Below are positions 8,713 to 16,547 of a DNA stretch of 36,105 nucleotides, in pieces; position 1 is the first letter of the stretch; every line of letters starts with the position of its first letter. The DNA is from Candidatus Dormiibacterota bacterium. Lineage in GTDB: Bacteria > Chloroflexota > Dormibacteria > Aeolococcales > Bog-877. The stretch spans positions 1-36,105 of the forward strand of contig DAHUZI010000006.1 in NCBI GenBank assembly GCA_027306595.1. The letters are read 5' to 3'. The position numbers and the translations under genes were made by a program. The notes beneath the pieces were generated by a model. The model ran no database searches, was not told the DNA's origin, and was given only the letters and a program-made list of their open reading frames with translations.

Positions 8713-10050
8713 ATGACCGTCACCACCGAGCCGACCACGCTCACGTCGGAGGCGATCGTCGATCTCTGCCGCCGGTACACCCTCTACGACTGGTCGGTGC
8801 AGGAGGACGTGCGGCCGATCCCGGTCGCCGGCGCCAAGGGCGTGTACTTCTGGACCCCCGACGGCAAGCGCTACCTCGACTTCAACAGCCAGCTGATGTC
8901 GGTCAGCATCGGCCACGGCGATCCCCGGGTCGCCGACGCCATCGCGCGGCAGGCCCGGGAGCTCGCCTACATCAGCCCGTTCTGCGCCCACGCCCCTCGG
9001 GCGTTGCTCGGACAGAAGCTGGCGGGGCTCCTCCCCGGCGACATCGAGCAGGTCTTCTTCACCCTGGGCGGCGCCGAGGCCAATGAGAACGCGATCCGCA
9101 TGGCCCGGCTCTACACCGGGCGCCAGAAGGTGCTCGCCCGCTATCGCTCCTACCACGGCGCGACCGCGGGGGCGATCAGCCTCACCGGGGATCCCCGCCG
9201 CTGGCCCAGCGAGCCGGGCATCCCCGGGGTCGTCCACGTCCTCGACCCCTATCACGGCTGCCACCGCCCGCAGGACTCGGCCGACGAGGCACTGGGCCGA
9301 CTCGAGGAGACGATCGAGCTGGAGGGGCCGCACACGATCGCGGCCTTCATCCTCGAGCCGGTCACCGGCACCAACGGGGTCCTGATCCCGCCCGATGGGT
9401 ACCTCGCCGGGGTCCGCGAGCTCTGCGACCGCTATGGCATCGTCATGATCGCCGACGAGGTGATGTCCGGCTTCGGGCGCACCGGGGCGTGGTTCGCGGT
9501 CAACCACTGGGACGTCGTCCCCGACCTCCTCACCATGGCCAAGGGCCTCACCAGCAGCACGGTCCCCCTGGGGGCGGTGGGGCTGCGCCGCCCGATCGCC
9601 GAGCACTTCCGCACCCACATGTTCCCGGCCGGCCTCACCTACAACAGCCACCCCGTCTCCTGCGCCGCGGCCCTGGCCACCCTGGAGGTGACCGAGCAGG
9701 ATGACCTGGTCGGCAACGCCCGCCGCCTCGGGCCGGTGATGGCGGCCCACCACCAGCGGATGCGGGAGCGGCATCCGAGCGTCGGGGTCACCCGCAACAT
9801 CGGCCTGTTCGGCGTCCTCGAGCTCGTTCGCAGCCGGGCGACGATGGAGCCGCTGGCGCCCTTCAACGGCACCCACCCGGCCATGCAGGCCCTCAATCGA
9901 GCCCTGCTCGACGACGGGCTCTTCACGATGGTCCGCTGGAACACCGTGATGACGAACCCGCCGCTCTCGATCACCGAGGCCGAGCTCGCTGAGGGCTTCG
10001 CGATCCTCGATCGGGCGCTCGCCGTCACCGATCGGGCGGTCGAGGGCTGA
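8713..10050 (+). CDS. Class III PLP-dependent aminotransferase (taurine/omega-amine type)
   Basis: A 445-residue fold-type I, class III transaminase. It shows the N-terminal LYDWSVQ block, substrate-side YFWTPDGKRYLDFNSQ, GGAEANENAIRMAR at about 119-132 for phosphate binding, SYHGAT, the IIADEV-type IADEVMSGFGRTG with Asp 248, and the Schiff-base lysine in MAKGLTSS (Lys 277). The beginning and the QLMSVSIGHG segment are most like taurine-pyruvate/taurine-2-oxoglutarate aminotransferases, so an omega-amino acid or amine donor is likely. It starts at ATG 8713 and ends two bases before the FAD oxidoreductase, indicating an operon for oxidation and transamination of amines. Specificity between taurine, polyamine-derived and beta-alanine-type substrates is not decided by sequence. 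Confidence 0.92.
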   Translation: MTVTTEPTTLTSEAIVDLCRRYTLYDWSVQEDVRPIPVAGAKGVYFWTPDGKRYLDFNSQLMSVSIGHGDPRVADAIARQARELAYISPFCAHAPRALLGQKLAGLLPGDIEQVFFTLGGAEANENAIRMARLYTGRQKVLARYRSYHGATAGAISLTGDPRRWPSEPGIPGVVHVLDPYHGCHRPQDSADEALGRLEETIELEGPHTIAAFILEPVTGTNGVLIPPDGYLAGVRELCDRYGIVMIADEVMSGFGRTGAWFAVNHWDVVPDLLTMAKGLTSSTVPLGAVGLRRPIAEHFRTHMFPAGLTYNSHPVSCAAALATLEVTEQDDLVGNARRLGPVMAAHHQRMRERHPSVGVTRNIGLFGVLELVRSRATMEPLAPFNGTHPAMQALNRALLDDGLFTMVRWNTVMTNPPLSITEAELAEGFAILDRALAVTDRAVEG

Positions 10051-10052
10051 GC

Positions 10053-11444
10053 TTGGCGGCCGGCCCCGCCACCTGGGTTGACCCAGGGCCCAGCTTCTGG
10101 CTCCGCCGCGAGGGCCACGAGCCGGCCCCCCCGCTGGCCGGCCCGGCGAGGTGCGACGTCGCTGTGGTCGGCGCCGGGTTCACGGGCCTGTGGGCGGCCT
10201 GTGAGCTCCGGCGGCGGGCCCCCGAGCTGCGGGTCACGGTCCTGGAGCAGGCGGTGGTCGGGTATGGCGCCAGCGGCCGCAACGGCGGCTTCTGCGAGGC
10301 CTCGCTCACCCATGGCTTCGCCAACGGGCTTCGCCACTTCCCCGCAGAGATCGACGAGCTCGAGCGGCTCGGCCAGGAGAACTTCCGGGGGCTCGCGGCC
10401 TTCGTGGGCGACCACGGGATCGACTGCGCCCTCGAGGAGACCGGCCTGCTCGAGGTCGCGACGACCGCGGCCCAGGCGGCCGAGCTCCGGGCCGATCTCG
10501 AGGAGCGCCGACGTCGGGGGGGGGACGCCAGCTGGCTCGAGGGGGCCGAGCTCCAGGCCCACCTCCGCTCGCCGGCGATCGTCGCCGGCATTCACAGCCG
10601 AAAGGGCGCGGCCCTGCTCGATCCGGCCCGGCTCGCCAGGGGCCTGGCGCGCGTGGCGACGGCTGCGGGGGCGCGCCTTTACGAGGGGACCCCGGTGCGC
10701 CGGGTCGTGCCGGTTGCGGGGGGTGTCGAGTTGCGAACCGACCACGGGACCGTGCGCGCCAGCCGGGTCGTCCTCGCCACCGACGCCTACTCGGCACGGC
10801 TGCTCCCCCGGGTCCGCCGCCACTTCGTGCCGGTCTACGACTACGTCTTGGTCTCCGATCCGCTGACCGCGGCCCAGCGGGAGCGGATCGGCTGGCCGCA
10901 CCGCGAGGGGGCGGCCGACCGCGGCAACCATTTCCACTACTTCCGGCTCACCGCCGACGACCGGATCCTGTGGGGCGGGTACGACGCCGTGTACCACTTC
11001 GGGGGACGCGTTGGACCGGCCTTCGACCACCGGCCGCAGAGCTACCAGCGGCTGGAGGGGCACTTTCGGGCGATGTTCCCCGACCTTGGCGACCTCGCCT
11101 TTCCGTACCGGTGGGGTGGCCCGATCGCCTCCACCACCCGCTTCACGTGCGTCTTCGGCCGGGCCTTCGGCGAGCGGCTCGTCTACGCGCTCGGCTACAC
11201 CGGGCTGGGGGTCGCCGCCACCCGGTTCGCGGCGCGGGTGCTCGCGGACCGCCTGCTCGACCCCGCCTCGCCCCTGCTCCGCCTCCGCTACGTCCGCCGG
11301 CCCCCGGTGCCGTTCCCCCCCGAGCCGCTGCGGACGGCGGCGCTGGCCGCGGTCCAGGGGGCGATGACCCGGGCCGACCGCACCGGCCGCCGCGGCCTGC
11401 TCCTCTCGACGCTCGACCGCCTCGGGGTGGGGTTCGACTCGTGA
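10053..11444 (+). CDS. FAD-dependent amine oxidoreductase (DAO family, PuuB-like)
   Basis: A 463-residue D-amino acid oxidase-superfamily flavoprotein. A dinucleotide-binding loop, VVGAGFTGLW, lies at about 38-47. It is followed by VLEQAVVGYGASGRNGG, which holds the GASGRNGG flavin-binding signature typical of gamma-glutamylputrescine oxidase (PuuB/OrdL) relatives. The C-terminal YALGYTGLGVAATRFAA block also fits this group. It probably oxidises a primary or secondary amine to aldehyde or imine with release of ammonia and peroxide. The start is TTG at 10053, two bases after the aminotransferase stop, so translation is likely coupled. The pairing is like PuuB plus PuuE in putrescine breakdown, but no PuuA or PuuC gene lies in the window. 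Confidence 0.9.
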   Translation: MAAGPATWVDPGPSFWLRREGHEPAPPLAGPARCDVAVVGAGFTGLWAACELRRRAPELRVTVLEQAVVGYGASGRNGGFCEASLTHGFANGLRHFPAEIDELERLGQENFRGLAAFVGDHGIDCALEETGLLEVATTAAQAAELRADLEERRRRGGDASWLEGAELQAHLRSPAIVAGIHSRKGAALLDPARLARGLARVATAAGARLYEGTPVRRVVPVAGGVELRTDHGTVRASRVVLATDAYSARLLPRVRRHFVPVYDYVLVSDPLTAAQRERIGWPHREGAADRGNHFHYFRLTADDRILWGGYDAVYHFGGRVGPAFDHRPQSYQRLEGHFRAMFPDLGDLAFPYRWGGPIASTTRFTCVFGRAFGERLVYALGYTGLGVAATRFAARVLADRLLDPASPLLRLRYVRRPPVPFPPEPLRTAALAAVQGAMTRADRTGRRGLLLSTLDRLGVGFDS

Positions 11445-11461
11445 CCGCAGGAGGGGACGTC

Positions 11462-11490
11462 CGGCGGGGCCTCCGGGCGGAACCCCGCCG
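11462..11490 (+). terminator. Hairpin after the amine oxidase gene
   Basis: CGGCGGGG at 11462-11469 pairs with CCCCGCCG at 11483-11490 across a 13-base loop, between the oxidoreductase stop and the carboxypeptidase start. It may end or attenuate the amine operon transcript. There is no T-run, so this is moderate evidence only. Confidence 0.4.
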
Positions 11491-11510
11491 CGCCGACCCG
11501 CGTTAGACGG

Positions 11511-12767
11511 GTGATGCCCTGGGGTCGCTCACAGCTGGCCGGGCGCTCGTCCGGGGCTGGTCGCCGGATCGTGCGCCGCGTGGCCCTCGTGGGGCTCGGC
11601 CTGGTGGTCCTCGTGGTCGCCCTGGGGGCAGTCCAGCTCCTGCGGCCGCTGCCCCGGCTGCGCCTGGTGTCCGCTCAGTCGCTGGACTTCACGGTCCGGG
11701 GGGCCCCGGTCACCGTGCCCTGGCCCCGCGGGGGCCAGGCCGCGGTGGGGGTGGACGGGGTCGGCCTGATCGGGAGCTCCGGGCCTGAGCAGCCCCAACC
11801 GATCGGCAGCCTGGCCAAGATCATGACGGCCTACCTCATCCTCCGGGACCATCCCTTGGTCCTGGGCGCCTCGGGGCCGCTGCTCACCATGACCCCGGCC
11901 GACGTCACCCTCTACCGGGCCGACCGGGCCGCCGGCCAGTCGGTGGTGCCGGTGGTGGCGGGGGAGCAGCTCAGCGAGTTCCAGCTCCTCGTCGGCCTGC
12001 TCCTGCCGTCCGGCAACAACCTCGCCACGACCCTTGGGGTCTGGGATGCCGGCTCGCTGCCCGCCTTCGTCGCCCGGATGAACCAGACCGCAGGACGGCT
12101 CGGGCTCACCGGCACCCGCTACGCCGACGCCAGCGGGGACTCCTCCGCCACCGTGAGCACCGCCCGCGACGAGATCGTCCTGGCGCAGGCGGCCATGGCT
12201 CAGCCGGTCTTCGCCCAGATCGTGGCGATGCCGCAGGCGACCCTGCCGGTCGCGGGCACGGTGTACAACGTGAACGCGCTCGTCACCCACGACGGGGTCG
12301 TCGGCGTCAAGACCGGGTACACCGCGACCGCCGGCGGCTGCCTGGTCTTCACCGCCCGGCGGTCGGCCGGCGGCCGTGCGGTCCTCGTGGTGGGCGCGGT
12401 GCTCGGACAGCAGGGGCTGCGGCCGCTCCCCGCCGCGCTCGCCGCCAGCCGCGCCATCCTGGCGGCGGTCACCCCCCGCCTCGAGATCGTGGCGCCGGTC
12501 GGGGTCGGCGCCACCCTCGGCCGGGTCCCAGTGCCGTGGGGGACCGCGGTCGCGGCGACCAGCCGGCGCGCCGTGGCGGTCGTGGGCTGGAGCGGGATGG
12601 CGGTGCGCGGGGTCCTGAGCGCCCGCCGGCTGGGCACGACCCTGCGCGCCGGGCAGGAGGTGGGCACCGAGACCCTCACCGTCGGCGGCCGGCGCTTCAC
12701 CCTCCCGCTCGTGACCGCGGGCGCGGTCGGCCACCCCGGCCTCCGCTGGCGCCTCCTCCACGGCTGA
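11511..12767 (+). CDS. D-alanyl-D-alanine carboxypeptidase (peptidase S11)
   Basis: A 418-residue penicillin-binding-protein-type D,D-carboxypeptidase. A short basic N-terminus and one membrane segment (about 23-43) act as signal anchor or uncleaved signal. The three active-site motifs are present: SLAK (Ser 100, Lys 103), SGN (167-169) and KTG (267-269, in GVKTGYT). It trims the terminal D-Ala of peptidoglycan stem peptides outside the membrane. The distal part (about 320-418) is beta-rich, like the C-terminal domain of DacA-type proteins, but diverged. GTG 11511 and ATG 11514 are adjacent start options. It is downstream of the amine oxidase, from which a hairpin separates it, and convergent with the dgkA-type gene. 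Confidence 0.9.
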   Translation: MMPWGRSQLAGRSSGAGRRIVRRVALVGLGLVVLVVALGAVQLLRPLPRLRLVSAQSLDFTVRGAPVTVPWPRGGQAAVGVDGVGLIGSSGPEQPQPIGSLAKIMTAYLILRDHPLVLGASGPLLTMTPADVTLYRADRAAGQSVVPVVAGEQLSEFQLLVGLLLPSGNNLATTLGVWDAGSLPAFVARMNQTAGRLGLTGTRYADASGDSSATVSTARDEIVLAQAAMAQPVFAQIVAMPQATLPVAGTVYNVNALVTHDGVVGVKTGYTATAGGCLVFTARRSAGGRAVLVVGAVLGQQGLRPLPAALAASRAILAAVTPRLEIVAPVGVGATLGRVPVPWGTAVAATSRRAVAVVGWSGMAVRGVLSARRLGTTLRAGQEVGTETLTVGGRRFTLPLVTAGAVGHPGLRWRLLHG

Positions 12768-12791
12768 CCCCCTGGCCGGAGGCCAGGGTCA
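12765..12791. terminator. Bidirectional hairpin formed by two convergent stop codons
   Basis: TGACCCCCTGGCC-gga-GGCCAGGGTCA: the inverted repeat (two-base bulge) starts with the TGA of the carboxypeptidase and ends with the TCA that is the TGA of the DgkA-type gene on the other strand. Convergent ends and long GC stem suggest a shared terminator. Confidence 0.6.
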
Positions 12792-13178
12792 GCCGCCGAG
12801 GCGGTGGAGGAGGGCGGGCACCAGTTCGAGGCCGCCCACCGCCGCTGCGAACGCCGCGGCCAGGAGCACCGACCCCGCCGCCAGGTCCTTCAGCCGGCCG
12901 ACGGCGGGGTCGCGCCGGGGCTGGACCAGGTCGCACAGCCGCTCGACCACCGTGTTCGCCAGCTCGGCGAGCAGGACCAGGGCGATCGCCAGGACCAGCA
13001 CAGCGAGGGCGCCGGGGCCGACCCCGAGGGCGGCCCCCGCCGCCACCACCAGCGTGGCGGCACCGAGGTGGAGCCGAAGGTGGCGCTCGCCGCGCACTGC
13101 CCAGAGGACCCCACGGCCGGCGTCCCGGAAGGCCGCGTGCCACGGCCCGCGGGCGGAGCCCGGCCCCGGCGGGCTCAG
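12789..13178 (-). CDS. Prokaryotic DgkA-type diacylglycerol/undecaprenol kinase
   Basis: A small membrane kinase. It carries the family signature ELANTVVERLCDLVQP followed by GRLKDLAAGSVLL, with Glu and Asp/Lys residues of the DgkA active site, and three hydrophobic helices. Relatives phosphorylate diacylglycerol or undecaprenol in the inner membrane and recycle lipid carriers for cell wall synthesis, which fits the neighbouring carboxypeptidase. The first standard start is GTG at 13097. Family-like residues (AFRDAGRGVLWAVRGERHLRLH) continue upstream of it in frame. The only upstream candidate I see is CTG at 13178, which overlaps the TGA of the oxidoreductase gene as CTGA. I give the longer form; the true start is uncertain. 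A conservative annotation would be 12789-13097. Confidence 0.8.
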   Translation of the reverse strand: MSPPGPGSARGPWHAAFRDAGRGVLWAVRGERHLRLHLGAATLVVAAGAALGVGPGALAVLVLAIALVLLAELANTVVERLCDLVQPRRDPAVGRLKDLAAGSVLLAAAFAAAVGGLELVPALLHRLGG

Positions 13179-14152
13179 GGGCGGGGGAGGAGCCGGCCCG
13201 CCAGGGGCCGGAGCTCGGTGAGCAGGGGCGCCGTGCGGCCGGGGGTGAACGCCTGGACCACGACGTGGTCGGCGCCCGCCGCCAGCTGCTCCCGGACCCG
13301 GGCGGCCACAAGATCAGCAGGTCCCCAGGCGATCAGGGCGTCAAAGAGCCGGTCGCTGCCGGCGCCCGCGCAGTCGGCGGCGGACCAGCCCTGGCGCTCG
13401 AGGTTGCGGCGGTAGGCGGGCAGCGCCAGGTAGGTCCGGAGATGGCCGTCGGCCACCCGGCGGGCGGCGGCCCGGTCGGGGGCGAGCACGCAGCCCTGCT
13501 CCGGGGCGAGGAAGGGCTCCGGCCCGAGCACCTGCCGGGCCCAGCGGGTGTGGGCGACCGGCACGAAGTACGTGTGCGCGCCATCGGTGCGTTGGGCCGC
13601 GAGCCGGAGCATGCGGGGCCCGAGCGCGGCCAGCACGATCGGGGGCGGGGGATCGGGGAGCGGGGCGGTGTAGGGAGCGGCGGCGAGCTGGGCGAGGTAC
13701 GCTCGCATGGACGCGAGCGGCGACCGGTACGCGTGCCCCCGCGGCTCCACCAGTCGGGCGTGGCTCGCCCCGAGGCCTAGGACGAAGCGCCCGGGCCACG
13801 CCTCGGCCAGGGCCCGCGCCCCGTTGGCCATGGCGAAGGGGTCCCGGGCCCAGATGCTGGCGATTCCGGTCGCGACCGCGATCCGGTCGGTGGCGGCGAG
13901 GACGATCGCCGCCTGGGTCAGCGCTTCGCGGCCGGACGCCTCACCGCACCAGATCGCCCCAAAGCCGAGCCCCTCGATGGCCCGGACCCCTTGGCGCAGG
14001 GTCGCCGCGTCGGTGAGCGCGAGCTGGCCGAGCGAGACCCCGACCGCGCCGAGCGCGGTCGCGAGCTGGTGGCCCACCGCCCGTTCCCCGGGCCGGCCCG
14101 CCGGCTCCGCTGCCGACCCCGTGGCGATCGCCGGATGCGCGGTCGTCGGCAT
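13175..14152 (-). CDS. LLM-class F420-dependent oxidoreductase
   Basis: A 325-residue TIM-barrel protein of the luciferase-like monooxygenase superfamily. It shows the family blocks GFGAIWCGEASGREAL, IAVATGIASIWARDPFAMA and FVLGLGASHARLVEPRGHAY. The last two are characteristic of the F420-dependent (MSMEG_4141-like, TIGR03620) group rather than true FMN luciferases. It probably transfers hydride between coenzyme F420 and an unknown substrate in the cytoplasm. The start is ATG 14152; the frame continues upstream only through non-coding sequence. It ends overlapping the dgkA-type gene and follows the DUF4395 gene on the same strand, so the three may be one transcript. If correct, the organism makes coenzyme F420. 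Confidence 0.88.
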   Translation of the reverse strand: MPTTAHPAIATGSAAEPAGRPGERAVGHQLATALGAVGVSLGQLALTDAATLRQGVRAIEGLGFGAIWCGEASGREALTQAAIVLAATDRIAVATGIASIWARDPFAMANGARALAEAWPGRFVLGLGASHARLVEPRGHAYRSPLASMRAYLAQLAAAPYTAPLPDPPPPIVLAALGPRMLRLAAQRTDGAHTYFVPVAHTRWARQVLGPEPFLAPEQGCVLAPDRAAARRVADGHLRTYLALPAYRRNLERQGWSAADCAGAGSDRLFDALIAWGPADLVAARVREQLAAGADHVVVQAFTPGRTAPLLTELRPLAGRLLPRP

Positions 14153-14238
14153 GGGGCGATTGTCCCATCCCGGCCCAGCAGCGCTCGGGGGCGGGCCCGT
14201 CACACCAGTGGGGCGGCCATCGGGTGCGGAGTCGCCCC

Positions 14239-14769
14239 TCAGCGCTCCCCGGCCCCGCCCGACGCCGCGGACCGGAGCGCCCGAGCGGCTGGACCACCAA
14301 GGTCGGCGCAGGCGAGGCACACGTCGGGCGGCAGCAGCCCCCACGCCATCAGGCGGGCGAAGATCTGGCAGCCCAAACAGAATCCGAGGGTGGCCTCCAG
14401 GGTCGCCGCCACCCCCACCACCCCGAGGAGCGCGGTGGCGACCGCCTGGGCGCCGAAGCCGAGGTCGGCCACCGCTGCCGCCACCGTCAGGGTGGCGCCG
14501 ATGGCCTGGGCGAAGCGCTTGGGCGGACCTGGGACCATCCGGGGCCGCGCGCACACCCGGGGCGCCACCACCCTGGTGGCCAGCTGGCCGAGCGGGCTCA
14601 GGGTGGGCCCGGCCAGGACCCGGGCCAGGAAGCCGTAGGCGAGGACCGAGCTGAGCCACGGTTGGCCGAGCCCGATGGCGAGCGCGGCCACGATCGCCAC
14701 CCCGGCAGCGACCGTGCGGGCGGCCACCTCGTTGACCGGGTTGGGGAAGCGGGGAAGGAGGCGGCTCAT
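14239..14769 (-). CDS. DUF4395 family membrane protein
   Basis: A 176-residue protein matching the DUF4395 pattern. It has an early VNEVAARTVAAGVAI helix, a LAYGFLARVLAGPTLSPLGQLA block, a KRFAQAIGA segment and, near the end, LEATLGFCLGCQIFARL with the conserved FC-x-x-C cysteine pair. Four membrane helices are likely. The family's function is not established. The cysteine pair and frequent genomic links to thioredoxin/rhodanese-type proteins in other organisms suggest a redox or sulphur role, which is inference only. ATG 14769 is clear. A C-terminal tail of about 35 residues after the CxxC carries two further cysteines. Confidence 0.82.
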   Translation of the reverse strand: MSRLLPRFPNPVNEVAARTVAAGVAIVAALAIGLGQPWLSSVLAYGFLARVLAGPTLSPLGQLATRVVAPRVCARPRMVPGPPKRFAQAIGATLTVAAAVADLGFGAQAVATALLGVVGVAATLEATLGFCLGCQIFARLMAWGLLPPDVCLACADLGGPAARALRSAASGGAGER

Positions 14770-14834
14770 GGACGGGCCCTCGCGGACGGTTGTCGACTTG
14801 GCCAGTCAAGAATAGGCCGGAGCACGGGCGTGTG

Positions 14835-15899
14835 TCAGCCGAGGGCGCCAGATCCGATGAGGCGGCGAACGGCCGCGCCCGGCAGCCGGGCGAGCGGGCC
14901 GCGCCGCGGCAGGGCGCTGGCGGCGGCGACGACGAGCGCCCCCACGATGACGGTGGCGCCCAGCAGCTGCAGCGGGGACACCGCCTCCCGGGTGAGGGCA
15001 GCGGCGAAGCCGAGGCCGAAGGCGGGTTCCAGCGAGAGGATGAGGGCGGTGACGGTGGGGGCGAGCCGCCGCTGGGCCGCGGTCTGGATCCCGAACGCGG
15101 CGGCCGACGCCAGCAGTGCGATCGCCACCAGCGACGGGACCACGGCCGCCGGGATGCCGGGCAGGCCACCTGTGGCCAGGAGAGCCGGCAGGAGCAGCAG
15201 GGGCATGACCAGCAGCTGCCCGGCGGCCAGGCGCAGCGGGTCGTGGTGCCGGGCCGCGCGGCCCTGAAGCACGAGCTGGAGCGAGAAGACCAGCGACCCG
15301 ACGGCCTCGCGGCCGACCCCGATCGGCGCGCCGGACCCGGCCGGTGCGCCCCCTGCCGGGGCGCTCACGAGGGCCGTGCCCAGGAGGACGGCCACGACGG
15401 TCGCCCAGGTGGACCGGCTCGGAGCCCGCCGCTCAAGCGCCCACTCCCACCCGGGCGTGAAGACCACCACCAGCCCGGTCAGCATCGCCGCCGTGCCGGG
15501 CGAGACCCCGAGACGCAGCCCCTCGGTCTGTGCCAGGTACCCCAGGAGGAGAAGGGCGCCCAACCCGGCGGTGCGGCCGACGCCGCGCCAGCTCGAGGAG
15601 CGCACCGCCGGTCTGCCGCTGCCGCTGGGGATGCGGGCGCCGTGGGGCCCGCGGGCGCCCCGCCCGGATCGCAGCGCGAGCGCTCCGAGCGCGGCCCCGC
15701 CGATGAGGAAGCGCAGGAAGAGGAACCCGTCCACGGGGTAGTGGGCCACGGCGCCGCGGACGGCGATGAAGGCCCATCCCCAGACCGCGGTCGCCGCCAC
15801 CAGACCGGCTGTCCAGCCCGCCGGGCCGGTCCGTCCGGAGAACGCGGATACGACGGGATTGCTGAACGTGTTCCGAATGCTGAACTGCATTGCGACCAT
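14835..15899 (-). CDS. EamA/DMT-family transporter
   Basis: A 354-residue protein with ten predicted membrane helices in two EamA repeats of the drug/metabolite transporter superfamily. The first repeat shows AVWGWAFIAVRGAV and FLFLRFLIGGAAL. The second shows SAAAFGIQTAAQRRLAPTVTALI and LEPAFGLGFAAAL, the usual glutamate-proline turn. Members export amino acids, nucleosides or other metabolites. The gene is divergent from an Lrp/AsnC regulator 39 bp away, an arrangement typical of regulated amino acid exporters. Starts at 15899 and 15890 are both ATG and in frame. The first 20 or so residues are encoded by DNA that is lower in GC than the rest, so a later start with the promoter inside this segment is possible. 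Confidence 0.9.
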   Translation of the reverse strand: MVAMQFSIRNTFSNPVVSAFSGRTGPAGWTAGLVAATAVWGWAFIAVRGAVAHYPVDGFLFLRFLIGGAALGALALRSGRGARGPHGARIPSGSGRPAVRSSSWRGVGRTAGLGALLLLGYLAQTEGLRLGVSPGTAAMLTGLVVVFTPGWEWALERRAPSRSTWATVVAVLLGTALVSAPAGGAPAGSGAPIGVGREAVGSLVFSLQLVLQGRAARHHDPLRLAAGQLLVMPLLLLPALLATGGLPGIPAAVVPSLVAIALLASAAAFGIQTAAQRRLAPTVTALILSLEPAFGLGFAAALTREAVSPLQLLGATVIVGALVVAAASALPRRGPLARLPGAAVRRLIGSGALG

Positions 15900-15941
15900 T
15901 AGAGTGCGTGAATAGCAACGTCGTGGCAAGATGTCCGAATG
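15872..15941. promoter_or_regulatory. Divergent promoter region of exporter and Lrp/AsnC gene
   Basis: This interval between and around the two divergent starts is visibly lower in GC than its surroundings. It holds an 8-base direct repeat, TCCGAATG, at 15872-15879 and 15934-15941. On the minus strand GTTCAGCA also occurs twice, about 20 bases apart, just inside the exporter gene. Repeats at such spacing could be regulator sites. No convincing -35/-10 pair was identified, so this is a suggestion based on composition, layout and repeats. Confidence 0.35.
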
Positions 15942-16547
15942 AAATTCAGAGACGATCGGAGCGGAGGCGTGCTCGACGAAACCGATTCGGCGATCCTCCA
16001 AGCGCTCCAGGGCAACGCCCGCCGAACGCTGGCGGACGTGGGCCGCGCCGTGGGTCTCGCGCCCTCGTCGGTGCACGAGCACCTGCGCCGCCTCCAGCGC
16101 GACGGTGTCCTTCGCGGGTGGGCGCTGGATCTCGACCCCGCGGCGGTGGGGCGACCGGTGACCGCCTTCGTCGGCGTGGAGGCCAACGTTCGGGGAGGCC
16201 CGCTGGTGGAGGTCATCCGCGACAACCCCCTGGTCGACGAGTGCCACATCGTGGCGGGTGAGCTCGCCTTCCTCCTCAAGGTCCGCGCGGCCAGCACCGA
16301 AGCCCTCTCCGAGCTCGTCGACGCGCTGGGCGAGCTGCCCGGAGTCCGCCGGACTTTGACCACGGTCGTGCTCCGGACCGGCTTCGAGCGGCAACTGCTC
16401 CTGGGCGACGGGGGGAGCGGTCCCGCCGGGGTGCCCTCTGGCGGGCGGGGCCCGGCGGACTCGCGGTCCCCGAAGGCGAAGGTCCGCCTGTCGACAACGG
16501 CGGCGAGCCACGCCCGGCCGTCCGCGGTGGCCGCCCCCTCGACCTGA
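15939..16547 (+). CDS. Lrp/AsnC-family transcriptional regulator
   Basis: A 202-residue regulator. The N-terminal winged helix-turn-helix is LDETDSAILQAL, then ADVGRAVGLAPSSVHEHLRRL, with RDGVLRGWALDLD as wing. It is followed by the RAM ligand-binding domain (VTAFVGVEAN, then VDECHIVAGELAFLLKVRA) ending near residue 150. The last 50 residues are glycine/serine/proline-rich, not part of the family, and probably disordered or an artefact of a lost stop. It most likely controls the divergent EamA transporter in response to an amino acid-like ligand. ATG 15939 is the natural start. Confidence 0.9.
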   Translation: MKFRDDRSGGVLDETDSAILQALQGNARRTLADVGRAVGLAPSSVHEHLRRLQRDGVLRGWALDLDPAAVGRPVTAFVGVEANVRGGPLVEVIRDNPLVDECHIVAGELAFLLKVRAASTEALSELVDALGELPGVRRTLTTVVLRTGFERQLLLGDGGSGPAGVPSGGRGPADSRSPKAKVRLSTTAASHARPSAVAAPST

